From positions 81,880,162-81,944,161 of the forward strand of contig NC_089587.1 in the NCBI RefSeq assembly GCF_019320115.1: a stretch of 64,000 nucleotides of DNA, read 5' to 3'. The notes beneath the pieces were generated by a model, which was given only the letters and a program-made list of their open reading frames with translations, did no database searches and was not told where the DNA came from. The position numbers and the translations under genes were made by a program. This stretch comes from Miscanthus floridulus. Taxonomy: Eukaryota; Streptophyta; Magnoliopsida; Poales; Poaceae. Every line of letters starts with the position of its first letter. Position 1 is the stretch's first letter. Positions 47,490 to 57,116 of the stretch are shown piece by piece.

Positions 47490-48690
47490 CCAAGCAGCAA
47501 GGGAGTCCCTGGCGTCATTGGTGATGATCGAGCACTGAGGAGCAAGGAGTTCCCAGCGTCGCTGGCGATGTCCTAGCACCGAGGAGCGAGGAGTCCACGG
47601 TGTCCCTGGCGATGACCGAGCACCAAGGAGCGATGAGTCCTCAGCGTCACTGGCGATGTCCGAGCACTGAGGAGCAAGGAGTCCCTGGTGTCGCTGGCAA
47701 TGATCGAGCACCGAGGAGTGAGGAGTCCTCGGCGTCGCTGGTGATGTCCGAGCACCGAGGAGCGAGGAGTCCCCGGCGTCGCTGGTGATGTCCAAGCACC
47801 GAGGAGCGAGGAGTCCTCGACGTCGCTGGCGATGACCGAGCATCAAGGAGTGAGGAGTCCCCGATGTCGCTGGTGATGTTTGAGCACCAAGGAGCAAGGA
47901 GTCCCCGGCGTCGCTGGCGATGACCGAGCACCAAGGAGTGAGGAGTCCCCGGCGTCACTGGTGATGTCTGAGCACCGAGGAGCGAGGAGTCCTCAGCATC
48001 GCTAGCGATGTCTGAGCACCGAGGAGCGAGGAGTCCTCGGCATCGCTGGCGATGACCAAGCACCGAGGAGCAAGGAGTCCACGGCGTTGCTAGCGATGAC
48101 CGAGCATCGAGGAGCGAGGAGTCCCCGGCATCACTGGCGATGATAGAGCACCGAGGAGCAAGGAGTCCTCGGCATCGTCGGTGATGTCTGAGCACCGAGG
48201 AGCGAGGAGTCCACGGCATCGCTGGTGATGACTGAGCACCGAGGAGCGAGGAGTCCTTAGCGTCGCTGGTGATGTCCAAGCACCGAGGAGCGAGGAGTCC
48301 CCGGCGTCGCTGGTGATGACCGAGCACCGAGGAGCGAGGAGTCCACGGTGTCACTGACGATGACCGAGCACCGAGGAGCAAGGAGTCCCCGGCGTCGCTG
48401 GCGATGACAGAGCACCGAGGAGCGAGGAGTCCCCGACGTCGCTAGTGATGTTCGAGCACCGAGGAGCAAGGAGTCCATGGCGTTGCTGGTGATGACCGAG
48501 CACCGAGGAGTCTCTAGCGTTACTGGCGATGTTCGAGCACCGAGGAGCGAGGAGTCCCCGGTGTCACTGGCGATGACCGAGCACTGAGGAGTCCTCAGCG
48601 TAGGCGGTGATGTCTGAGCACCGAGGAGTCCTCGGCATAGGTGGTGAGGTCCGAGCACTAAGGAGTCCCCGACATAGGCGGCGAGGTCCA
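47490..48690 (+). repeat. 44-bp tandem array in the derivative
   Basis: About 27 copies of a 44-base unit: GATGACCGAGCACCGAGGAG, then CGAGGAGTCCCCGGCGTCGC, then TGGC. Copies after about 48500 have lost the internal CGAGGAG. On the minus strand it stays open for up to 244 codons because the 44-base unit cycles through all three frames without a stop, so this is not evidence of a gene. Confidence 0.93.
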
Positions 48691-49400
48691 AGCATTGATG
48701 TAGCTGACGACGTCTGTGCGGTGAAGTGTGCCCACTTATAGTCTGATCAACCGGTCGGTGACGGAGTCCATGAACCGAGCGGTCCGACTAGTTGATCGGT
48801 GGGGAAGCCCGAGCACTAGGTGATTCGATCACCTGGACGATGATCCTACAATGCAAACATGTAGAACAGATAGTACATGACGCACAAATAAATAAACTCC
48901 AGAGAAAAATTAGTAATGGTGATGAAACGGCGTATGTAGTTCGGCGATCAGTTGGCATGAAAATATATTTATGTTTAATATAAATTGCCCGACCAGTTAG
49001 TGTGTAGCTGAGTCTCCAGCCCTAGCTAGCCCATAGTCCATAACGTGGAGTGCGGAGCTCATGCACGTGTAGGAGGAACAGGCATGACCAAGGAGCCGCT
49101 GCCGACCACCCATAACGCAGAGCGCGGAGCCCATAGCACATGTAGGGAGGAGCCAGAGATAGGGCCATCTTGGGAGGCGTTCGAGCATCAACGTGATTGT
49201 TCGAGGGTTCACCTTAGACTTAGTTGTATGTCATCTTTAAGATGGTATACATGAAAGAAAAATGTTTGGAGAGCAAACATGGAGAAAACAGCTCGGAGAA
49301 ACATTATGGCGATATACGGAGATTGGAGAATATTTAGAAGAATATTAAAGCATCACTTAGCTTTAGATAGAACGTCTGGTCAGTGGTGCATGGCATTATC
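48691..49400 (-). other. Middle region of the derivative
   Basis: About 700 bases with no gene. Around 49010-49150 a pair of related segments (CATAACGTGGAG / CATAACGCAGAG...GCGGAGC) resembles 31385-31500 of element A. Confidence 0.5.
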
Positions 49401-49863
49401 TGGTCGGCATTGATGAAGTTGCCCGACGCTCGAGCTTTCTAAACTATCATCATGGCGGCAGTCGCGGTTGTCACGGCACTGTTCTTCACAGTGATCATCA
49501 TTGCGACGTGGCAGGTGGTCGGAGTAAGTAGTCCGGGCGATGTCGTCTTGATCGATGGAGTCGAGTAGGTCGGTGTTGTCGATCTGCCTCCCTTTGTAGC
49601 AAGGAAGCGAATGACGGGTTGTTGGCGTGGCTGAAGACGATGCTAGTGTGGCTGGAGCTAGATCCAACGTGGTTGGAGCCGTAGCAAATGCTGGTGAAGC
49701 AGTGATCGACATAGATTGGATTTGCACCTCCTTCGTGGTCATGGTGATGAAGTTGTTGGAGCCAGTGGTCCAGGTGATCTAGCCGATGGTGAATGTGAGG
49801 CCGTTCGGCGTAGCCATGGAACCGGGGATGATGACCATCTTGTTCATCTGGGGAGCAATACAC
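49401..49863 (-). pseudogene. Shortened gag of the derivative
   Basis: Reading on minus from 49863, the N-terminus of element A Gag is recognisable (IPGSMATPNGLTF, then SASSATPTTRHSLPCYKGRQIDNTDLLDSID). At about 49540 it jumps directly to an Arg/Asp-rich tract (LPRRNDDHCEEQCRDNRDCRHDD). The gag core between them is deleted. The product could not assemble particles by itself. Confidence 0.75.
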
Positions 49864-49886
49864 ACAACCCCTACCTAGAGCGCCAC
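49864..49886 (-). other. Primer binding site region of the derivative
   Basis: On minus, TGGCGCTCTAGGTAGGGG follows the 5' LTR after one base. It is better preserved than the element A copy. Confidence 0.6.
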
Positions 49887-50309
49887 TATCAACAAAATAT
49901 GGTCGGCAGTCTACCTAGAGGTATGCCCAAGGTAGTAGATTATTGGTAGACAGATGCGTAAGCTACGAACGAGATGGTGACGCAAGACAGACACGAGGTT
50001 TTATCCAGGTTTGGCCGCCGTGAAGGCGTAATACCTACGTCCTACGTCTGATTGTATTGCTGTATGTCAATGAGAGATAGATGGATCGTGATAGATCCTC
50101 TATGTATCTTGTCTGCTAGGGGACCCCTACCTCTCCTTATATAGTCTAGAAGGACAGGGTTACAAGTAAAGTATCCTATTTGGTACTATACAATGTCTTG
50201 CGGTGCACGCCGAGCAGCGCCGTGCACGCCTTGATCTTGTGGGTCGGGCCACCTCTGATGGTGCGGCCCATGTCTTGTCTTGAGGATACCGGGGGGCCAT
50301 ACCCCCACA
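49887..50309 (-). repeat. 5' LTR of the non-autonomous gypsy derivative
   Basis: 423 bases, the same length as the partner LTR. Its inner end reads TATCAACA on plus where the partner reads TGTCGATG. TATA box at 50136-50143 on minus. Confidence 0.92.
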
Positions 50310-51532
50310 AAGCTATATCAAATGGACATGAAGAGTGCATTTTCAATGGCCCCCTATCCGAGTTGGTGTATGTAGAGCAACCACCAGGCTTTGAAGACCC
50401 CAAGTATCCAAACCACGTCTACAAGCTCAACAAGGCACTCTATGGGCTCAAACAAGCCCCTAGAGCTTGGTATGATTGCTTGAAGGATTTCCTACTCAAA
50501 CAAGGTTTTGAGATAGGAAAGGCCGATGCTACTTTGTTTACTCGCAAAGTCAATAATGATATCTTTGTTTGCCAAATATATGTCAATGACATAATATTTG
50601 GTAGTACTAATGTGGCTTTTTGTGAGGAATTTAGTAGGATTATGACAAATAGGTTTGAGATGTCCATGATGAGAGAGTTGAAGTTCTCCCTTGGATTTCA
50701 AATCAAGCAACTCAAGGATGGCATGTTCATAAGTCAAACCAAGTACACCAACGACATGTTGAAGAAGTTTAACATGGACAAGGCCAAGCCCATTAAGACA
50801 CCCATGCCAACCAATGGACATCTTGACCTTGATCAAGGAGGAAAGGACATCGATCAAAAGGTATATCGCTCCATGATTGGATCCCTTCTTTACCTTTGTG
50901 CATCTAGGCCCGATATTATACTTAGTGTGTGCATGTGTGCAAGATTTCAAGCTAATCCGAAAGAATGTCATTTGATGGCCATTAAGAGAAATTTTTGGTA
51001 TTTAGTGCACACTCTTAATCTTGGCTTGTGGTATCCTAAGGGCTCCACTTTTGAGTTACTTGGCTATTCTGATTCGGATTATACCAGTTGCAAAGTAACC
51101 CAAAAGAGTACTACCGGGACTTGCCAATTTATTGGGTGATCCTTGGTGTCTTGGAGCTCTAAGAAGCAAAACTCCATTGCTTTGTCCACCGCTAAAGCCG
51201 AGTATGTGGTGGACGGTGCTTGTTGTGCCCAACTACTTTGGATGAAGCAAACCCTCAAGGACTTTTGATGTGAGTTAACCAAGATTCCACTTTTGTGTGA
51301 CAACGAGAGTGCCATTAAGTTGGCAAACAACCCTATAAACCACTCTCGAACAAAGCACATAGACATCCGGAATCACCTTTTGAGAGACCACAAAGCCAAA
51401 GGAGATATCACCATTCACCATGTGAGCACCGAAAAGCAACTAGCCGATATCTTCACAAAGCCCCTAGATGAGTCAAGATTTTGTGCTTTGAGAAGTGAAC
51501 TAAATATCATTGATTCTCGTAATGTGGCTTGA
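50310..51532 (+). pseudogene. Pol of Copia-1, remainder of reverse transcriptase and RNase H
   Basis: The segment resumes at [11 protein letters not shown] in the frame left at 46731. One base has been lost in a T run at 50340-50343. Then come [35 protein letters not shown] and the active-site box, which reads YVND instead of YVDD (Asn codon 50585-50587). RNase H has [29 protein letters not shown] and CDNESAIKLANNP, and the end is QLADIFTKPLD. Stops lie near 51138 and 51267. Loss of the first YxDD Asp abolishes polymerisation in known reverse transcriptases. Confidence 0.9.
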
Positions 51533-52572
51533 TGTCTTACACACACTTTGTTTGATCTAGTTAGGAGAAAAGAATTAAGAAAATATTGTGTGACACTTTC
51601 AAAATATATTTTATAATTTTCATGAGTGACTATTGCTTTGTGTTGATTGAATGAAATCTAGTCACTTGTGAAAATGTTAGTGTCCATATTTTTGCCCTGC
51701 ATGGTATAGTGAGTTCAAGTTTAGGTGTTTTTCAGTTTCCCTGCGTTAGAAGTCCCGACGTAGGTCAGAACTCCCGATGCCCGGAAGTCATGGCTCGGGC
51801 TGGGACTCCCGACCGCCGAAAGTCCCGACATTCACCGCGAGTCTCGACGCACATCTAGGTTGTCCATTTTGGCCGCGCCATGTCATTTGACCTAGGCATT
51901 TATACCCGGCCTGGTCCATATTACTACGGTTATTCCCTCCCTCCCTGCACTCCTATCGCCCTACATCCCTCTCCTTGCACCGCCCTCACACCTCCTCACG
52001 CCGCCCTCGCTCCTCCTTGTGCTGTCGCATCATGCCCCGCCCGTGGCTCTAGCCTGCTCTAGGCCGCTGGGAGCTCCGACCCCCATCCTTTTCGGTTGCA
52101 CCACCAGGGGTCCTATCAGCACTCTCGATCTCTCCTCCCCCCTTTCCACCACCTGTGCTTTGGTCATCTTCCTTGTCTCGGTGGTGGAGATTTCGTTCAT
52201 GGAGGTGCTAGTGCTCGTCAATTTGTCAATGTACTACTGTGGTGCCCTAACCCTAATGTCAATGTACCTTATGATTTTCCTCTATTCCTTCTCCCTCTCT
52301 ACTCCTCTATCATCCTTGTGTGAATGTGTGTCGTGATTTGACGCCCCATGAAAGGGCTCATCACCATGTGCGTTGGAAGTTCTGGTGACCATCGGAGGTT
52401 CTGACCATCGGAACTCTTGACGTTGACCAGAACTCCCGGCTATCGGAACTCCCTACTCTAGTTGGGACTCCTAACCCAATGGTCACCACTCCATTTAAGG
52501 TTCTTCACTTCTTGATATTCGTTCACTTCTCGTTGTCTTGTTTCTTAGTTCCTCTTCATATTTTTTATAGCT
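51533..52572 (+). other. Spacer between pol and the env-like ORF of Copia-1
   Basis: The AT-rich first part has no gene. The second part carries the same GAAGTCCCGACGT-type words as the LTR (51745-51860, 52370-52470) and a C-rich stretch (51930-52120). I see no purine tract here, consistent with the 3' LTR lying further downstream. Confidence 0.55.
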
Positions 52573-53125
52573 ATGGATGGTGGCAGTCCCTCGCGTTACA
52601 AGGAGAAGAGGTCCAAGAAGAATCAAGACCATGCCGCTATCCCCAGGCCGTTTGGCCGCACCAAAGCGGCATGTCCCTATGATGGTGCTGGTAGTTCCCA
52701 TGCTACCCATCACCATGACGCTCAAGGCTCATCTACTGTTGCTCCTACTCCTGCTCCTACCTCTATTGGGGATGTTCCTATTGTTGATGTAGAAGAAGAG
52801 GGTCTTGAGCGTGCTAGCCACACCATTGCTGCTCCACCTGTTCACACCCTAACTCATGGCCTGGGTTTTGTCAGTGAGCTTGTTCCCTTCCTAGGGGTTT
52901 TGCCAATCATGTGAGACCCTGCCATGGCTCATAATCCTACTGGTGGTTGGACACCTCCTCTACTTGTTTACTACCATCACCGGGTTCGGGACATCTGGTC
53001 CATGAGAGGCAAAAATCTTTATGCTGAGGAAAAGAAGGATCTCCGGCTTGAGTATCACTTTTGGCACCCGTTTCAATTTGACTTCTATGATTCCATCATC
53101 TTTCAAAAGTTTCTGAAGAAGAGGG
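52573..53125 (+). pseudogene. Env-like third ORF of Copia-1, 5' part
   Basis: From ATG 52573: a basic, Ser/Lys-rich start, then a Thr/Ala/Pro-rich stretch, a TGA at 52912-52914, then YYHHRVRDIWSMRGKNLYAEEKKDLRLEYHFWHPFQFDFYDSIIF. It matches, from memory, the third ORF of SIRE/Maximus elements, which is called env-like by position. I see no signal peptide or clear membrane segment in this part. Copia-2 interrupts it at 53126, and it continues in phase at 62661. Confidence 0.7.
53121..53125. repeat. Target-site duplication GAGGG, left copy
   Basis: Identical to 62661-62665 on the other side of Copia-2. Confidence 0.92.
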
Positions 53126-54660
53126 TGAAAGCATCTAGGCCCCTAGTTGGGTTTTAGTGATTAATGACAATGCATGATTACTATGACTAACATGTGTTTT
53201 TGTAGAGGCAATTAAGTTAGGTCATGGTAATGGAGATCGATTGGGCTATCATGGTGGTCATGCCCCTACGATGGAAATCATTTCAGTTTTCAAAGGATGG
53301 ATGACAAGGTTAAGGATGGACTAGTTCTAAGTGTCGATTGGAGTTGAAGAGACACTTAGAGTAGTTTAGGACTTTGTTTTTCCTTTGGCCGTACTATTAA
53401 GGGGGGTATGGATGGGTAGCTTGACCTAGGTGAATCTAGTGGGTTAGGTGTGGTGCACACTTGCTAAACCTAGCACTAGGTAGCTCCTAAAAAGCCCTTA
53501 GATCCATTGGAGCGAACTTCATTCACATATGATCAAGAGTTGGAAGTGAATGGAGGATCAAATACTGATCGGACGCTAGCGCAGAGTCCGATCAGTTCAT
53601 TTGATGAAGGTGAAATCATCTGGTGTGACCAAACGCTGAGAGGTGAAGTGACCGAATGCTGAGTCCCAGCGTCTGATCAACTATAGTAAGGTTCTAGAGA
53701 GAGAAAATCATGACCGGACGTGTTCAATCAGTGTTGATCGAATGCTGAGTCCCAGCGTTCAGTCGACTCCAATAAGGTTCTAGAGAGGGAAAATCATGAC
53801 GGGACACATCCGGTCAGTGCTGACGGGACGTTGTCCAGCATCTGGTCACCACTTAAACACTGGAGCTCGGGGAGAACCGACCGGAGCATCTAGTCACCCC
53901 GCAGAGGCACATAACGGTTTGTTTTTCAGCCATGCTTATAAATACTTCCTCCATTCATGTGTGGGGGTACTTTTGCTCATTCCAACAGCTGAGAAACACC
54001 TTTGGGAGTGCCAAGAAGAGCAAGGTCCTAGTGAGGTAATTGAGATTTAAGAATCCCAAAGAGAGACCTCATTAGTGAGATCAAGAGTAGCAAAGTGTGC
54101 ATCCACCCTTCTCATTAGGCTTGTCATGGTCAAGTGAGAGTTCGTGCTTGTTACTCTTGGTGATTGCCATCACCTAGATGGCTTGGTGGTGATTGGGAGT
54201 TTGGTGATCATCCGGCAGAGCTTGTGGATGACCCAACTCAAGTTGTGAGCGGTTGTGGGTGATTCACCATGATGGAGTGTCGAACAACCAACCCATAAAG
54301 AGCACTTGATCCTTGCGCGGATCAAGGGGGAGCTACACCCTTGCGTGGGTGCTCCAATGAGGACTAGTGGGGAGTGGCAACTCTCCGATACCTCGGCAAA
54401 ACATCGCCGCGTTCCTCCTTCTCTATTTACTTTGAGCATTTACTTTGAGCAATTCAACTCATGTCATTTACATTCATAAAATTGTCATGCTAGAGTAGGA
54501 TTGGAACATAGGTTGCTAAACTTTTGTGCGGTAGATCAATAGATACACTTTCTAGGCACAAGGGGTTAATTGGGCTAACCATAGGACTTAATTATTGCAA
54601 AGAAATTTAGAATTAGCCCAATTCACCCCCCCCCCCTCTTAGGCATCTTGATCCTTTCAA
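53126..54660 (+). repeat. 5' LTR of Copia-2
   Basis: 1535 bases. It carries repeated GACCGGACGCTGAGTCCC-type words (53560-53890), TATAAATAC at about 53937 (probable TATA box), and a long C run near the end. Confidence 0.9.
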
Positions 54661-54676
54661 TTGATATCAGAGCCTC
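54661..54676 (+). other. Primer binding site of Copia-2
   Basis: TTGATATCAGAGCCTC, a tRNA-Met-type site with one change (TGATATCAGAGC for TGGTATCAGAGC). Confidence 0.78.
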
Positions 54677-54712
54677 ATGCTCATGTATTTAGGCTTAATC
54701 GCCTAAAGAAAG

Positions 54713-57081
54713 ATGTCTTACGGGGATGGACCTCCTCCTATCTTTGAGGGGGATGATTTTCCATATTGAAAAATCCACATGAAGGCATATTTAGAAGCTC
54801 TAGATGTTGGAATACTTAGAGCCACCTCACAAGGCTTCCCAAAACCTTGAGATGCTACACACCTACAAGACGATGAGGTGAATTATGAAAAATGGAATGC
54901 AAAGGCTTGAAACACCATCTTTAGAGGCCTTTGCAAAGATGTGTTCAACCAGGTGAGGAACCACAAAGACGCCCATGCACTATGGTCGGACGTTTGTGCG
55001 CTCCATGAGGGAACAAAGAGTAAGCGTGCGGAACACTATCATCTTGTCATGAAAAAGCTTAACTCTTTTGAGATGTTTCCCAAAGAATGTGCTAATGAAA
55101 TGTATTCACGCTTGAATGTTCTTGTAGAGGAAGTCAATGGGCTTGGACTCACTCAAATGCAACCATCCGATGTTGTAAGAAAGATCTTGAGTGTCCTCCC
55201 CATTGACAAATATGGGCATATTGTGACCGTGCTTCATCAAGGTGATCTTTCCACCGCTACACCAACACAAATCTTGGGAAAGATCAATGCTCATTAGATG
55301 TACATACACATCACACCACCAGATGGCTCATCCTCTACTAAGAAGAAAGAAAAAGACTTAGCATTCAAAGCTAGTGAAGAGAAGGGCAAAGCTAGGCTTG
55401 AGTATGAGAGCTCAAGTGATGATGAAGTTGATGCAAGCCTTGCTCTCATGGTGAAAAGAACCACTAAGATGCTAAAGAAGCTCAACAAGAGTGGAATCAA
55501 GTTCGATGGCAAGAAGAAATAGTTCTTCACAAGCTCTAGAAGGAAGCCAATCTCCGAGATGGATTGCTACAATTGTAGAGAACTTGGTCATCTAGCACAT
55601 CAATGCACAAAGCCCAAGAAAGACAAGTACAAGAACAAGTACATGGGCAAGAAAGATGACTCAAGCAATGAAGAAGAAGATGAGAAGAAGAAAACAAGTC
55701 ATACAAGAAGAGAGATGGCAAGAAGGACTTCCACAAGAAGAAGAAAAGTGGAAAGGCATACATCATCAGTGATTGGCTCATGGACATTGATTCATCTAGT
55801 GGCTCATTCGATGATGATAGTGACAATGAGAAGGTGGCCGCCATTGTTATTGACTCTTCATCATCTTCACCGCCACCACAGCCATCATCCTCTACACACC
55901 TATGCCTTATGGCCAAGGGTGATCGCAAGGTATCAAATGATGATAGTAGTGGTGATGAACATGCTAGCAATGATGATAGCGATAGTGATGATGATAAATA
56001 TGAATCACCTTCTTATGATGATCTTGTTAAATTGCTAAATCAATACACTAAGATAATTAGAAAGAGTAGAGCTAAGAATGAAAAAGTAGAGGCTAAGAAT
56101 GATTCACTTTTAGCAAAATGTGATATAGCCAAAAAGGCTAGTGTTGAGCTTAGAGAAGCAAATGATGCTATATCATCCAAACTCAAGGAGCTCAAATCTT
56201 CTAAGAAAGAGCTTAAAGATAAACATGATAAACTTGAGGGAATGCACAAAGAGCTCATCACTAGCCACAACAAGCTAAAAGAAGAATATACTACTCTTAA
56301 GATTAATCATGATAATCTTGTCATTGCTCAAGAATTTCTATCCAATGAGCCACATGATGCTACTAATAATGTTGTTAAGATTGATATAGCTACATCATGT
56401 GATGATTTTATCATTAAGAGCATTGAGCAAAGTTCTAGTAGCAAGGGCAAGCAAGTGGTTGAGGCTGATAATTATGATGAGTTTGTCAAGCTCAAGAATG
56501 ACAATGAAAAGCTCAAGAAAGATCTTGAAGAGCTCAAGACCACCAACACCATAGTACTTGAAACTAGTGATCATGATGGTGACTTGATTCTTGAGAATGA
56601 AAAGCTCAAAGAAGAGAACAAGAAGCTCAAGCAAGAGAAAAATAATGATGCTCTCAATGAAGAGAACAAGAAGCTCAAGTTGGAGAAAGAGCATCTCAAG
56701 ATTGGATTGAGCAAGTTCACAAGAGGCAAGCATCTTCAAAGTGAGCTACTAATAAACACCGTCATGAAGATGAATAGAAGTGGCATTAGGTACATGGCAA
56801 ACAAAGAAAAGAAGGCTCAAGCTCAACAACAACAAAAGCCAAAGCCAAAGAAGTGTTTTGAGTGTGGACAAGAAGGCCACTTTGCCCATGGGTGCCAAAC
56901 TCCACCACCACAACCCTTGCCCAAGCATGCTAGACCTTTTGTCTTCAATGCTCATTATATGCTTAGAAAGGATTCTAGTGGAAAGATGAAAGTCATGTTC
57001 TTAGGACCTCCAAACAAGAATAGGCCTAAGAAAATTTGGGTTGCAAAGTCACTTATTGAGAAGGTGAAGGGCCCTCAATAA
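54713..57081 (+). pseudogene. Gag of Copia-2
   Basis: From ATG 54713: a UBN2-type domain (FEGDDFPY, then KIHMKAYLEALDVGI; CALHEGTKSKRAEHYHLVMKKLNSF; VNGLGLTQMQPSDVVRKIL), a first zinc knuckle CYNCRELGHLAHQC (about 55565), and an acidic Ser/Asp stretch. A long Lys/Glu coiled coil follows (about 56030-56700), then a second zinc knuckle CFECGQEGHFAHGC (about 56850-56895). Three stops lie in the first 70 codons, further stops at 55295 and 55520, and a one-base shift near 55700. The last 433 codons are open. Gag packages element RNA. Confidence 0.87.
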
Positions 57082-57116
57082 GTTTGGGTTCCTAAAGCTT
57101 GATCTCTTGTGTGTAG

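Larger units (their letters stand above)
46732..50309 (-). mobile_element. Non-autonomous gypsy derivative related to element A
   Basis: This 3578-base element has two LTRs of 423 bases each, is flanked by AAGCT, and sits inside the Copia-1 reverse transcriptase. Its LTRs share start, end, TATA box and much body sequence with element A. The interior keeps the leader, a shortened gag N-terminus, a 44-bp tandem array and the purine tract, but lacks reverse transcriptase, RNase H, integrase and the antisense gene. The two LTRs differ at about 27 of 423 positions by my count, mostly transitions. It could have moved only with enzymes from an autonomous relative such as A. Confidence 0.92.

Noticed and set aside
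47647..48381. A 244-codon open frame on the minus strand
   Set aside because: It is the 44-bp tandem array read in a stop-free phase; the repeat explains the open frame and no domain is present.
47490..48690. Possible CRISPR-like repeat array
   Set aside because: Units are directly head to tail with no unique spacers, and the context is a plant retrotransposon.
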